Assembly (NCBI GenBank): GCA_001600455.1
Contig: BCKC01000003.1
Coordinates: 558,001 to 622,000 of the forward strand
Source: Endocalyx cinctus
Taxonomy: Eukaryota; Ascomycota; Sordariomycetes; Amphisphaeriales; Apiosporaceae
Reading direction: 5' to 3'
DNA: 64,000 bases
Positions within the stretch are counted from its first letter, which is position 1. Each line of letters begins with the position of its first letter. Shown here piece by piece: positions 1 to 11,966 of this stretch. The position numbers and the translations under genes were made by a program. A model generated the notes under the pieces. The model was not told the origin of the DNA, did not search any database, and was given only the letters and a program-made list of their open reading frames with translations.

Positions 1-2013
1 CCATGCATTACTTTTTATTATATTTTATGTAGAGCCTAACTTAATTCATGATCCCAGTGCCCGATATCTGGTGGGAAAAGATACCCAATCTTGCTGTCGT
101 GTCACTAGTCAATGCCCACGCAGCTATGATGTTGTCAGCAATAAAGAGAGTGTTTCAATTAAACTTAAAATGCCTGTCCTAAAGAAGAAAAAACAGTATT
201 GGGGGCAAGAGGGTCATTGGAGGTCCTATCCGACAATTGGCGTAGAACGTACAATCTCACGTAGCCTCATGTGGAGGATTTGCGAGATGTGCGCACTCGA
301 GAAAGCAGAGAAAAAGAATCGTTTTTGTACCGAGGTAGACGAGGTTACTCGTGCCATGAAGCAGTTAGATGATGAATACCTGGAGCTGTGGATGGTCTTC
401 GCAACATCTGTGTACTTCAATATCTATTGAATTCTCTTTTCAGGTTGCAGAAAACCCGCTGAAGAGCTCTTGAAGATTTGCGAGAAAGCAGCGAAGAAAA
501 TGAAGACTCTTCTGGAGTGGCTTAGCACATTACATATCCATAGAATTCGATGGGGCCTCGCGAATGATAAGATTATGGGTAAGAAGCATGAAGAGCTCCG
601 CCAATTGCTGGAGGACTTCCTCGATTAGAGTTAGAAAGAAGCAAAAGAGAAGACATGAACTGTCACAGTCGAGAAACATTTCTTCCTCAAACTACAGCCC
701 CTATTATATGGTCTCTTGCTTCACGCTGCACGTATGCATGCCCAGAACGTAGGCGTCCGTATCGAGAACCACACGTGCGATATTTTCTGTGGTGCACTTG
801 TACCAAGTGATACGTAAGGAGAAGATCAAGTCCTGCACATCGTGGCTAGCCCTTAGAGACATAGAAAATGCCCAAAATCTCACGGTCTTTATGATTGGAG
901 AATATCGTCCAACGAATAGGAAAGGGTACTATGTACGACCGCTGGTTACTGGCGTATAATACCAACGCCCAACAGGTTCGCGCTGCGGAGCTGATGGTCG
1001 CCCAATCACGCTACGACCTCAAAGAAATATGAAGTTACTTGGTGGGATCTAATAGAAGTGAACGCACCGTTATGTGGAGCGATTGAACCGGCGTGATGCC
1101 CACGAGGACGATATTTAAAACTTGACCTGGGCCTCGACGCACGAGACAAAGGCAGTAGATGTCGGCAGTCCAACTACGGTGGTATTCAAAGCCATGAGCG
1201 TTGATGAGACCGATTTACTCAAGATAAACTATTTTAAAGAGTTGATAAAAAGTTTTTTGGTGATTCTCTGGAGTGTTGATGATAAAGTCAAACCCTCTAA
1301 CACTACCACGGAAACGGTCGGCTAGGAACCAGCAGGCCTCGTGGTAAACATGTTAAGAGAAATAGGAAATATCAAGGAAATCGCCAAGATTATCTTTGAG
1401 GAGTCTCGACGATGGTAGGAAAATAAAAAAATAATGGTAATGTGTATAAAGTGGCGGAAAATACGTGACGAGTGGGATATGGTATGGTGGCTAGTGGACT
1501 TTTTATTTCTCCTTTTTGTATATTCTAAAGCCAGGATACATTCCATTGTAGCATATGTAGCTATTTTCTTAATATATTTTAATTCAATTCAAATATACAA
1601 AAGGGTTATAGCACTTAAAAATAACTTACACTTCATACTATACATTTATCTTGGACAGTTGCACGATGCTCAGCTAAGACAGGAGACAAGTGTGAAACGC
1701 ATAGAACATAAAAATGAATATAATAATCCAATGCTAAGAAACAAAATGTTGTAATAAATCCCATATATGCGCCTTCCATTAAAATTTCATCTCTATCTTT
1801 ACCCGAAACTCCAATAATTAAAGGATTCTATCCTATGCCCGCGACCACCATACATTGCATCCAGATGCAACCCGTCCGTGTATTCATAAACCCCTCCTCA
1901 TAAAACTCTTATTAAAACAAATTTCCTTTTTGGAAATGGATATATTCGGTACAATGAAACATTAGAAGATGTAATAATAATCTTCCGAGTAAAGGAAAAA
2001 ACGGGGGAAACGT
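1..2013. other. AT-rich gene-poor block
   Basis: No complete gene is supported here. The short open frames are not conserved-looking and do not splice together, apart from the 60-codon relic listed at 446-628. The right part (1400-1990) is very AT-rich with no coding bias. Scattered islands of moderate GC at 440-1150 carry protein-like stretches in shifting frames interrupted by stops, which is what a decayed gene looks like. Confidence 0.5.
446..628 (+). pseudogene. Relic exon, helical, perhaps HeLo-like
   Basis: A 60-codon stop-terminated frame follows a plausible acceptor (TTTTCAG at 437-443). The peptide is helical and charged: it begins CRKPAEELLKICEKAAKKMK and ends with an arginine-tryptophan segment (RIRWGLANDK) and EELRQLLEDFLD. 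This order, helix then R-x-R/K-W then an E-L-x-x-L-L helix, reminds me of the N-terminal HeLo (prion-inhibition) domains of fungal incompatibility proteins. The resemblance is weak. No intact start is visible and the downstream frames are broken, so I read it as a remnant of a larger gene on the plus strand covering roughly 300-1250. Confidence 0.25.
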
Positions 2014-2628
2014 CTAGTTCCCGACGAAGCCGCACGTCTTACCGACACCCTTAGCCGCGCAGCTCGCCTGAGCGGGCGAGCTAGAGGTATCGACGGCGCA
2101 GCAAGCGGACGCGCAATCGGCGTCGCTGAAGCACTGACCCGTGATGAACTGCGACCCGTCCGCTTTTCCAACATTCTGCTCGCCGGCCTGGCCCGCGGCG
2201 ACGCCCGCCGACTTGCCGGCCGCGGTCGCGGGAGCAGCTACGGCCGAGGTGGCGGCGGCACCGGCGTCGACGGCGACGCTGCTGCTAGCGGCGGGCGTCG
2301 TGGACGAACCGGAACCGGATTCGAACCCGCAGCCGGTCTTGCCGGCTTGGAACTGCGCGCCTACGCCGGAGCAGATGCCGGCGCCGGCGAGGGTCGCGCA
2401 GCATCCGGATGCGCAGTCGGCGGTACCGAGGCAGGCGCCTCCGATGAATTGCTGCCCGGCTCCGTTGCCGATGTTCTTATCGCCTGAAGGGTCGGGGGTG
2501 AGAGGGCTGGGCATGGCCGTGGCGGTCATGGCGACTAGTAAGATCAGTGTTAGTTCCTGCGAGTGGGTTTTTGCGAAGGAAGTTGAGGACTCACGAGCTA
2601 AGATAGCGGCGAAAGTGATGCGAACCAT
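2014..2628 (-). CDS. Small secreted cysteine-rich protein, BAS2-like, two repeats
   Basis: Two exons, complement of 2595-2628 and 2014-2534, give 184 aa. The 60-nt intron (donor GTGAGT, acceptor TACTAG) has no stop and a length divisible by three, so the unspliced frame stays open. Removing it restores a clean signal peptide, MVRITFAAILALAMTATAMP. The mature part has two copies of one module: [N-[IV]-G-x-x-x-G-x-Q-F-I-x-G-x-C, D-C-A-S-x-C-C, then a C-G-F end], separated by an Ala/Ser/Thr-rich linker. Each module carries about six cysteines. Single-module proteins of this kind are known as biotrophy-associated secreted protein 2 (BAS2) in Magnaporthe. Role as effector or wall protein is inference. 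It is a GC-rich gene inside AT-rich DNA, a common setting for effectors. Confidence 0.8.
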   Translation of the reverse strand: MVRITFAAILARESSTSFAKTHSQELTLILLVAMTATAMPSPLTPDPSGDKNIGNGAGQQFIGGACLGTADCASGCCATLAGAGICSGVGAQFQAGKTGCGFESGSGSSTTPAASSSVAVDAGAAATSAVAAPATAAGKSAGVAAGQAGEQNVGKADGSQFITGQCFSDADCASACCAVDTSSSPAQASCAAKGVGKTCGFVGN

Positions 2629-5600
2629 TTTGTTATTTGGATTGGGATGAGTTTAATGACTGTTTTTGGACTTTTAAGTTTATTCGTCTTTGAATTATTG
2701 TAATTTCTGTTGTCTAGAGTCTGCGATGCGGACAAAGTGATGTTTTGTTTGCGTTGATAATGATACTGATATAGGGTTCGTGCATCTCTAGAGGGTGGAT
2801 TCGTCCCGACTTAAATATCCGTATCGTCCATACTTTTGACATCTCTCATGAGAACATACATCATGCGTTTCCTTCGATATGTTGCCTCTCGTTTCGGGTC
2901 CTAGGAGGACCGGGAGGCTGAGCCTGACATTTCCATACCCTTCACGTTTGATGTTCTGCGGATCATAAGGCGTTTAGGGAGTTCTAGCAAGGAGAAGTTG
3001 CATTACCCCATTCGGAACATGATACTATTTTGACCAATCATACAGCATGAATCTTGCCCCGAAATCCCACTATTCACTACCTTTCTGCAGTTGGTACAGC
3101 ATATACTAAGTAAAGCACTAATGTAAGGAGTAAGTTCCTGTCTACCCCCAAAATTCAAAGTTGGCTTCTATCATGGGATATTCAAGGGAGAATAAAACAT
3201 GTATTGTAAAGTAAAAATAATTTCTGATAGTTATTGATACTTTTTTTTTTGGTGAACTAGGCCAAGTAACTGATGGCGAACTCCCTGTGAAAGTCTCCCG
3301 ATGCCAAAGGCCCATCTAAGCTGACAATTCGTCTCTTCAACCGTGTAACACCATCTACCCCGGATTGTCAAAACGTTCATGCGACAATCTCGGAGGAAAC
3401 TAGTGACAGTGTATACTAGGCATTTTCTAAAGTAATGGCCTTGCAAGGACTTAGACGCAGTGACATTTTTTTTTGAACCCCTTTTCTGAGATTTTGGACG
3501 ATCTGAAGATCCTCGGGAATCAAAGATTTTCTCTAGGGTATACCGCCGGGACATGATACAGGCTATCTCGTCATGTTTGGCGTATTTCAGCTGATAATTT
3601 CAAATTTGTGACACTAGTGTGCATTTCATTATAGGAAACATTTCATATGACGAACCAAAGTATCACGGCAATATTTTTCTACGCGCGCACTATTTTTGTT
3701 ATTGAGGTGGTTGACCAACGAGAGGTATGAAGTTATATGTATATGCAGACTCTAAGCATCGCCCTTCTCACATCCGAGATATTTTTAGTCAGCTCCGCCG
3801 CCCTGGTAAATCCTCGAATACGGTCGCCGTCCGGGCGGCCAAACTTCCGGTACGGCAGCTGCGATACCACCGCACGCATGTTGGAATGACAAGATGGCTG
3901 AGCAAGGGTAGAAGAGACGAGATGAACGTTCTGACAAGTAAACTTTTCCAACTGCCTCTGCCTCTGATAGAAGCGCCGAAGGAGAAATGCGCTTGTTTCA
4001 AAGCCCGAGTTCAGAAACATGGAGAAATAAGCACTTACTATGTGAGATTCGATGGCGCCACGCATCGCAACGTTTCAACGTAGAGATTCCAATATTATGC
4101 ACAAAAACATGCCTACTGTCGCATGCGACTAGAAATACACTAGGTTGGAGAAATACCGGATAATAAAGTGTGGCGTTGACAGAACCTTTGCGTTGTGTGT
4201 AGGATACAATGGATGTGTCGTATACGACGAAAGTGGTGTGGAGAACCCATGTCTCTGTTCAGCACCGTCGTTGGAAGATTTGTGATTTTGTGTTTTGGAA
4301 AAATCTGAAACAAGTAGACAAGATCTCGAAGCTTTGAGGGTGGCAGATCTATAGTATATATGCGTTAAAGGGTAAATACTGATATAACGGGCTTCAAAAG
4401 TATAGCACTCCAGGGCTGTTACGATAGCTATTACGGCGCTGTTAAAGTAGCTATTCTACCACTCAGCCACTGTAACATCACCCATAACTACTGCCAACAA
4501 CTATTATCACTATTACGATAATTCCTATATAATAATTAGCATAAACCCTTTCAATACATAAACTGGACTTATTAGATATACTATATCCTTTTAAGAAGTA
4601 CTAGATTCACTAGTAGCATATATCACAGAGCCTGAAAGGGTGCTCTTAAGAAACATTGTACTGGACTATGCCGTAGATCTGCATACATATATTAGTCGAT
4701 GTCTTTCTTTCAGTTATTCCTTTGTTTCGGATCTGCGACGATCTCTTATAACCTCTTATATTATAGTTCCCCCTTTCCCTAAATTACGCTGATGTGTACC
4801 GGAAATCGTTTCTATATTATCATTCTCCTATTGACCTCCTACTTGAGTTTTGATCGGATGAAGTTCACATAGAGAATATCTGTTAGTTGAGAAGGCGACC
4901 TATTTACCATTTAGGAAGGTCTGATGAGATGAAGTAGGATAAGTTTCAATGTTCTCCCAAGACAAGAGGGGGATTCTTCAAATCTGATTTCCCATTCCCT
5001 AAGAGAAGGAAGCTTAAAAATTGTGTTCGAGCTCCAAGCTTGTTCTTTAATGACATGTCGAAACACTAGATGCGAATAACAGAATGTGGAATCATTAAGA
5101 GACGATACCGAAATGACATCCTACCGACTACGCCGCGAATGCTGAAACTTTGACAGCTGCCTTATTAAGCTCCTCGCAAAGTGTTGGGAAGAAGTACTGA
5201 GTTTGCCAATACATGTGATTATTGAAACATAAGAGGCGCGGAAGATGAAGTTTTTAAACCTAGCCAAGTCTAATCCTAAGATGAGTCGTAAGTATTGTAG
5301 ATAGGCCCGCTATAACGAGTTAGAAATGGAGAATAGACACTTATTCTAAAATGAACGGATCAAGAAATATGCGGACACGTAGGTTTGTTAAACACTTCTT
5401 GCATTAAGCTGTTAGCTCGAAGGAAGTAGTAGCTCGGTGAATGAAAAGGTTAGGGGCGCAAATTTCATAGAGGAAAATGAAATATCGGCACGATGAAATT
5501 TCATCGCGAAGGATCGGATCTCAGTCGCAGGCTGAGGCAAGTCTCATTTCATATCGAGAAACTTATCTGCGAGTACGGAGTATCCTCAAGAAGAATAAGA

Positions 5601-6726
5601 CTAGAGGCAGCCAGAGAAGCGAGATAGCCACCACTCAAAGCAACCCTCTAACGTCCGTAAATCCTATGAACTTTCCGGCAAAGATCATGATTATGGATGA
5701 GCCCTTCGACGGAAATTCGTCATCCAAACGCGGCGTAGTATTCTCGGTAGAGGCCATGCGAATTGAAATCCGAGTATATGATAATATATAATCAAAACCG
5801 GCGGTTCTTGATGATGAATAAATGCAGCGAAGTAGATGGCTTGAATGCGGGCTTTATTCGTAGTTACCGACAAAGTAACTACCTAGGTCAGAAACTCATC
5901 ATAGAATAGTCACATCAAGGAAGATGATTGCCAACAATTTAGAATGGAGGAATAATTAATGTACGTCTGTATTAAACTATGATTATCCGGCGCATGGACG
6001 CTGCGAAAAATCGATTGTAACAATAAAGATATGCTAAGAGGATAACCCGAAAGTCTGATTACCACTCCAATGAAGTTCATCTCATGTTTATGGAAGTCAG
6101 TACAAATATACTGCCTTGTTGAGACTTCTATACATGCGCAGAACGCAATAGTTGATGATATAGAAATAGAATGTAGATCTCAGAATGAAACGAGACCGAG
6201 ACTGATTTATACTCGATACCGAGATTAACGAAGGATCCTTCTTTCCCAAGAATATTTACTCTGGAAGACACCCTATTGAAATTGAATCTAACCAGATGGT
6301 TACTATCTTAAAAATAAAGATAAACTCATCCAGCGACTCGGGTGTTTCGTATCTATCTGAGGAAAGAAAAGAAGAGAAAAAAGAAGTAAAAATGGCGAAA
6401 GAAAGTTTTCCACTAAACATATTTTTTTCCTGGTCTACGCACAGACCACACAAAGAGCAGTCATGTGATAAATTGTACAAGATTCAAATAGCGTCATTCC
6501 GATTGGTCAGTAAAAGACCTCGGAAGAAGAAGGTAGCGTTAGATAGACTTGTCTGGTTCAAGGGAGCCCCGGTGTAAAAAGAGGCTCTTTCTTCATTTTC
6601 CTATGATCGCATCAATTGATTAACCGAACGACAACCCCATACTCTCCTCTCAGCCTTTAGGTGTTGGTGGTATTTGATTCATTGGAAGTCGGTCCCGGTC
6701 TCTTTAACTTACGCATAAAACTCATC
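2629..6726. other. AT-rich intergenic block, 4.1 kb
   Basis: I find no gene I can support. Open frames of 60-118 codons (for example at 3231-3554, 3727-4083 and 5477-5791) have no recognisable domain and overlap open frames on the other strand. A degenerate 23-bp tandem duplication lies at 4415-4460. A TACGGAGTA motif occurs near 5574. The last 300 bases before 6727 should hold the SDH3 promoter; no clear TATA box is seen. Confidence 0.5.
4415..4460. repeat. Degenerate 23-bp tandem duplication
   Basis: Two adjacent units start with GCTGTTA at 4415 and 4438. They share the pattern GCTGTTA-x(3)-TAGCTATT in the same spacing. Only two units are present and they have diverged. Confidence 0.5.
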
Positions 6727-7519
6727 ATGATCGCCCAAAGAATCGGACTGAGGGCGGTGCGCCAGGGTACGTCGAAATCGAGCCGCTTTTGAACGCTCTC
6801 CCTTTGATCTTCTGCATGATAGCGACGAAGGCCAATTGGTCCGGGGGGTAGATACATCGAGATGGAATTTGAATATTAGGACGATATACTAATTTACATT
6901 GGGACATTGCAGCCGCCCGCCAGTCCAACTTCTTCTCTCAGAACCTAACCCGTGTATCCGCCGCTAGCATGCAAAGCCGGTATGCTTTTTTTCTCCCCTC
7001 TTTTCCCGCTCGTCCCACCTTTCGAGCCCTTGAAAAAACGACTGACTGACTTTTTCATTTTCCCGAAACAGCGGCGCCGCCACACAGCAGCTAACAGAAA
7101 CCGACGCGCAATCCCTCCTCGCGAGCCAACGCCTCAACCGGCCCGTCTCCCCTCATCTCCAGATCTACGACCCCATGCAGTCCTTCTTCAGCGCCTCCAT
7201 CTGGACCCGTATAACCGGCGGTATCTTCTCCGGCAGCCTGTACCTCTTCTCGGCCGCGTACCTGATCGCGCCCCTGACCGGCTGGCATCTCGAGTCGGCC
7301 AGCTTGGTCGCCGGCATGGCGAGCCTGGGTCCCGTCATGGGTGGGGGCTTGAAGTTCTTGATGGCCTGGCCTTTCACTTGGCACTTGTTTAACGGATCGA
7401 GACATCTGTGGTGGGATGCTACGGCTAAGGGCTTCTCCCGCCCGACCTTGAAGGCTTGGAACTGGGGACTCTGGGGCGCGAGTCTCGTGAGTGCTGTGGG
7501 GTTGGTAGCTTTCTTGTAA
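6727..7519 (+). CDS. SDH3: Succinate dehydrogenase cytochrome b560 subunit (SDH3)
   Basis: Three exons (6727-6766, 6913-6979, 7072-7519) give 184 aa. Introns are 146 nt (GTACGT...TTGCAG, branch ACTAAT) and 92 nt (GTATGC...AAACAG). The protein is the membrane anchor of mitochondrial complex II that binds heme b and ubiquinone. It starts MIAQRIGLRAVRQAARQ, a basic amphipathic mitochondrial presequence. The family signature RPVSPHLQIYDP is at about residues 63-74, followed by SASIWTRITGG (quinone-site Ser/Arg region), three membrane helices, and HLFNGSRHLWWD, which holds the conserved heme-ligand histidine region. The length fits the family. The start chosen is the only ATG that gives a presequence in frame. 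It is convergent with TAF6. Confidence 0.93.
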
Positions 7520-7916
7520 AGTGAACGATGCCGATGATAGTACAAGCTTATGGAGGGGGAGTTGAGCACGAAATGAAATTCGGACACGCTGTTGCTAAAG
7601 AGAGCATGTTGATTACTGAGTAATTGGCCGAGGAATTGTCGGCAGTGTACTAGAATGGGACAGGCTAGTAGCAATTATCTTGCATGAATACAATGTACAT
7701 TTTTTTTCTGTTCTTCTGTCGGGAGTACCTAGTACCTGAGATTATTCTCTACCACTCAACGAAAAATCACCAAATGCCCTATCAAACCCTTTTTCACCAT
7801 ATTAATCAAATTCTTAGGGGGGTATTACCTATGTGCCAGCCTAAAGAAACGCCTTAAACTCCGAAGAGATACCCATGCCATCTATGTGAAGTTAATTACA
7901 ACTGGTATAGGCATTA
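7520..7916. other. 3' intergenic, SDH3/TAF6 convergent
   Basis: A 397-bp spacer between the stop codons of two convergent genes. It should contain both 3' UTRs and polyadenylation sites. It is AT-rich with a short T tract near 7700; nothing else is recognised. Confidence 0.5.
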
Positions 7917-9431
7917 CTAGTGAAACTGCCTCGCATCCAGTACGGCCTGGTTCAGGCTATGCTCTCCCAGCGTAGCGACGCGTTCGCCGATCATATCACC
8001 TAGAAATTCCTTCAACTCGTTCTTTTCGCGCTCGTTGGCACTCTCATTGACACCGTTGGCCATGGGCAAGTCCGCCTCGGTCGAAGTAATCGAACGAATC
8101 GCCTTTACAATAGCACCCATTACCATTTCGAAATCGATCTTACTACTTTCTCCCTTCTCCTTGAGCGGAGTGAGCATCGAGGTCTCGAAATCACGGAGAC
8201 TGGGTAGGATCAGGACTTTAATGGCCTCGGGACCGCCGGCGGCCAGGAGGCCACAGATAGCCCCGTACCAGACTTGCGGGGGCATCGAAGGGTTGAAGAA
8301 AGTCTTGAGGCAGGACCGCGTCAGCTTCGGGCGTAGAAGCTTGTTCGACGCCGAATACTTGCGCGCGATCTGCCCTATCAGAGCGGCGGCAAATTCTCTG
8401 AGCTGGTACTGCTCCTTCACGGCATCACTGCCGCTTTCGGAGCCTAACTTGCGACCCATTAGGCAGGTGAGCACGGGGGCAGACAACGGGCTGGCGTATG
8501 GCTCGAGGTAGAGGTGTACGTTTTGGATGAGCGAGTTCGTCAGTTCCATCATCTGTCTTAAGGCGAATACGTCGTCCAAATTATGAGTAACGCAGTTGGA
8601 AATGAAGTTCACAAAGTACGGGACGAGTTGGTGAATTCCCGGGTCGGAGCTAACGGACTCCAGCGCGGCCTCGCGCAATCGCTGCACTTCGGGATCGGGG
8701 TTCTCGTCCATCACGGCGGCCTGGACCTTCTCAAAATACATAGATAGTTCTTTAGAGATGATGTGCTTGACGGCAGGTCGGAAGCTAGCGTTGTCGCTGC
8801 CGGCCAGAGCGGCAAGCGTGGGGTTCGCGCCAGGGCCTCTGGGTAGAAGATCTTGGGTTCTGGACTCGGAGGTGGTCGGATTTTGGGGGACGGCTGGTTG
8901 AACACCTTCGATAGCGAGCCAATGGGCTAACGGTACGGAACCAAGTTAGTTGAATCCATGAAACTTGAGTGCGAGTAAAAGAAAGGCCATACCTGTGAAG
9001 TTCATATCTCTAGGTACTTTTGGTAGAGGTGCATTAATGATCTTTTCAAAATCAACCTCTTCATCCTCAATATAGAAAAGAGGTTGTCCGGGACCTAAGC
9101 TCGCCTCCCCGTATTGTAGTGGTTTAGTCGAATCGTACCCGTACAGCGGTTCGGCATCCAACACGCGCAACGCGAGAGATACATCTTGGCAGGTCATGGT
9201 GGTACGTTTCGCCAATCGCATAAATCGTAAAGCCTCGACTAGAACCTGACCGATCCGATATTCGACATCTTGAGAAAGAGTACGTAAAGCTTCATCTCCT
9301 AGAACGGGTATTCCGACCGACTCGGCGACGTCTTTCACGTTTTCGGGATTCCACAAAAGTCGCTGTTCAGTCGCGTTGCTTTTACCAGCAGGTTCTTGGC
9401 CGGACGTGCGTGCTTCTCGGACCGTCGCCAT
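7917..9431 (-). CDS. TAF6: TFIID subunit 6 (TAF6)
   Basis: Two exons, complement of 8993-9431 and 7917-8926, with a 66-nt intron (GTATGG...CGTTAG), give 482 aa. TAF6 is a histone-fold subunit of TFIID (and of SAGA in some fungi) that pairs with TAF9 and acts in RNA polymerase II initiation in the nucleus. The N-terminal histone fold covers about residues 25-95 ([20 protein letters not shown] ... [22 protein letters not shown]). It is followed by the family-typical linker [20 protein letters not shown] and, after the intron, [12 protein letters not shown]. The C-terminal half is the TAF6 HEAT-repeat domain ([27 protein letters not shown] helices, PYLxxLxPxxLTCL-like segment). Order and length match the family. 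Confidence 0.95.
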
Positions 9432-10303
9432 CGCAAATTATCGTTCTATAATGCTTTGATTGAGTCGAAAAGAAGCGGAAGAGGGAGGGAAGGGGGAAAA
9501 CCAAGCGACAAACGTGCTAGAGAAGTCGAAATCGAATCTACAATTTTCAGAAAAAAAGGAATAAAAGTTGACTATTAGACGAATGGTCGCGATGGAAAAA
9601 TGACAAAAAAGAGAAAAACAANAAAAAAAAAAAAAAAAAGTTCGCGTCCAGCACTATAAAAGTACGGTGCTAGAAAAAAACAATTGATTCAAGTTACTGG
9701 ATACTTAATAATTCCTATGTAAGTACATGAGAGATAGAAGTTTGAAAGTTGCTGTAACTCAGCCTCAGCCTTAAACCTGTAGATGTTTTAAGGTTGTAGG
9801 TGTACCTGCCAGCGTGCCTAGGCTAGATGGATATGTACCTGTACTTACCTATGGTGGGGATGAAAAAGGCCTAGCTTTCGGGCAGCGGCACCGCATCTGG
9901 CGCAAACCGACTTGCCGGCCTTGAGTCCAAGCAGCCCTGTAGCTTTATCCTTTTAACGGTTAGATATATTGATCATCCCATAAGATAATCTCGTTTCTTC
10001 TCGAGATACGATTATAAGAGTCATATATAAGGTTATATATATAATTATACACGTCAGACAAGTGCAGACTGTCAAACCTTCTGATACCTGAGCACCTTTC
10101 TACGTATTCAAGTAATAAGCTTCAGTCAGGTATGATAAATATAGAAACTTTATCGCTTCTAGTCATTAACATTAATTACAATTTCTATGCATCGTGGTAT
10201 GCTATGCTATTCTATGCAATTCCATGTGTTCGTTCTAGGATTGGGTATCGTTACATTTATCTATACTCCGTTTCTGTATTTCTTTCGTCCAAAGACATAT
10301 AGT
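9432..10303. other. Intergenic with poly-A run and ambiguous base
   Basis: This holds the TAF6 promoter (left) and the ceramide glucosyltransferase 3' region (right). An A-rich run of about 35 bases at 9603-9639 includes one undetermined base (n at 9622). At 9810-9850 several ACCTA/CCTAGG-type words occur, a motif repeated elsewhere in the window. No gene seen. Confidence 0.5.
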
Positions 10304-11966
10304 TTAGTCACTTTTCTTCGCGCTCCCATTCGTTGGGACCTCGTCGATCCCAACTACTGTCATATCAGAGCGTACGCGGAAGTTTTTTCCTCTCCAATTC
10401 ACCGTCGTGCCTAAGAACACGGCCCAGATCCAGATAGGAAGAGCCAGTACTTCTCTACCAAGCCAGGCGAGAAACCACTCGCCGAACTGTCGTTTCTCGG
10501 CACCGCCTTGGCTCGTACCTCTGGCGAAAGGTGGCGTATACCCATCTACGTGTATACTTTGACCAGCGTGTAGTTTTTTAAAAGTAAGACGATCGACGAA
10601 CATCCAAGTCACGACGCCTATGAACCAGCAAACTCCCAGAGCACGCCAAGTTTGGGGAATCCCGAATATTTCATGAATCCAGGGGAGAGTGGTCAGAGCG
10701 AAGGAAGTGTAAAAGCTCCACACAAGGCTCTCGACACCGTGCTCGACGAGGGTCGCGGATAAGACGGTCCATTTCCGCGCACGTAGCCACCTCACGCGGC
10801 GGGCGATGTAGGCGTACGTTGACATACCAGCAATGGGTTGGATTGCGAGGTCGCCCCAAACTAAGCCGTGATTCTTGAACCCGGGAAGGTGGGTGCGCCA
10901 CAGGAGATCACCAATGACATGATCCTCACACATATAGACCGAAAAATGGTCTAGACCTTTGGGAAGTGTCGCAGCGGTACCCGTGAGAATAGGGTTCTGG
11001 GAGGCATCGGTGGCCGTATCCAAGTGGGATTTTCGAAACATATTGCTCTTGCCTAGGATGCAGGGCGCGATTCCGACGGTATTTATGGCGCTGTAAAATT
11101 TGGCGTGCGACGTAGCTAGAAACATTTCTTCCATCCGACCACCTCCGTGGGCCAGAGCGCGAGAGAGGATAGACGAGGGCACATCCACGGTAGACTCGGT
11201 ATCCGAGCCGCCAGTCACGGCGGAACCTGAGAGTAGAGAGTTCCCTTTCGAATCTACCTCACTCATGGATGTTACGGTATCGACCACGAGAGGTAGCTGG
11301 TGGACAAATTTGTAAGGGGTTGTACGCCGACCATCTGGGAGATATCCGCATAACTTGTCGACCATACGACCAGCGACGTCTCTAGCGATCCACACATTGC
11401 AGTCTAGAGGCCATATAATATCCCCTTTAGCCTCTCTATACGCTCGGCTGAGGTTTCTTATTTTGGGATTCGGTCCCACATTATTCGCGTTGCCGTTTTC
11501 GCCGTAAAGGTATGGGTCTTCCGCCTCGATGAAGACCTTCGCGTCGAAGCTGGGAAAGTCCTCAAGTAGTTGTAGGACGATAGGGTAGGCCGGGTCATCT
11601 TTGGAAGAAACGCAGAAGTATATGGTCAATTTGGACTTTGGGTAGGACTGATAGAATACGGAGGCGAGGCATTCGTAGAGAGCAGGTTCAAGACCCGTGG
11701 CCGGTCGGACGACGGTTACGTGAGGAACCTGGTCAAGAGGTAAACTCTCTGATACCGGTTTGCGAGGAATGGAAGAGTAGTGGCGAAAGCTAACGTAAGG
11801 GGGGAAGCAAGTAAACGATCAACCAGTCAGTCTGTTAATTCATCCAGTGTTGTGTAACGGTTTACTTTGTTACTTACATCTTATAAATCCCAATACCCTG
11901 TACGCAAACAACTATAAATCCCCAACCGAGCCCCAAAGAGGCCAAGATATTGATGAATGAAATCAT
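10304..11966 (-). CDS. Ceramide glucosyltransferase (GT21)
   Basis: Two exons, complement of 11878-11966 and 10304-11789, with an 88-nt intron (GTAAGT...ACGTTAG), give 524 aa. The enzyme transfers glucose from UDP-glucose to ceramide at the Golgi/ER membrane, making glucosylceramide. Exon 1 encodes an N-terminal membrane anchor (starting MISFINILASLGLGWGFIVV). The GT2/GT21-type core follows: HVTVVRPATGLEPALYECLA, GPNPKIRNLSRAYREAKGD, and the Asp of WPLDCNVWI near residue 159. The ED of CEDHVIGD lies near 318-319, and the family (Q/R)xxRW signature appears as RRVRW at about 360-364. C-terminal membrane segments follow. The short low-complexity insert at about residues 205-235 (SGSAVTGGSDTESTVD) is typical of filamentous fungal versions. 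Confidence 0.9.

Noticed and set aside
71..430. 119-codon open frame at the left edge
   Set aside because: No family-like content, starts and composition look random; overlaps a frame on the other strand.
2141..2650. 169-codon plus-strand open frame
   Set aside because: Antisense shadow of the GC-rich BAS2-like gene; low-complexity Ala/Pro, no signal or domain.
3727..4083. Overlapping 118- and 110-codon frames on both strands
   Set aside because: Neither has a recognisable motif or a clear coding bias; likely chance or an old relic.
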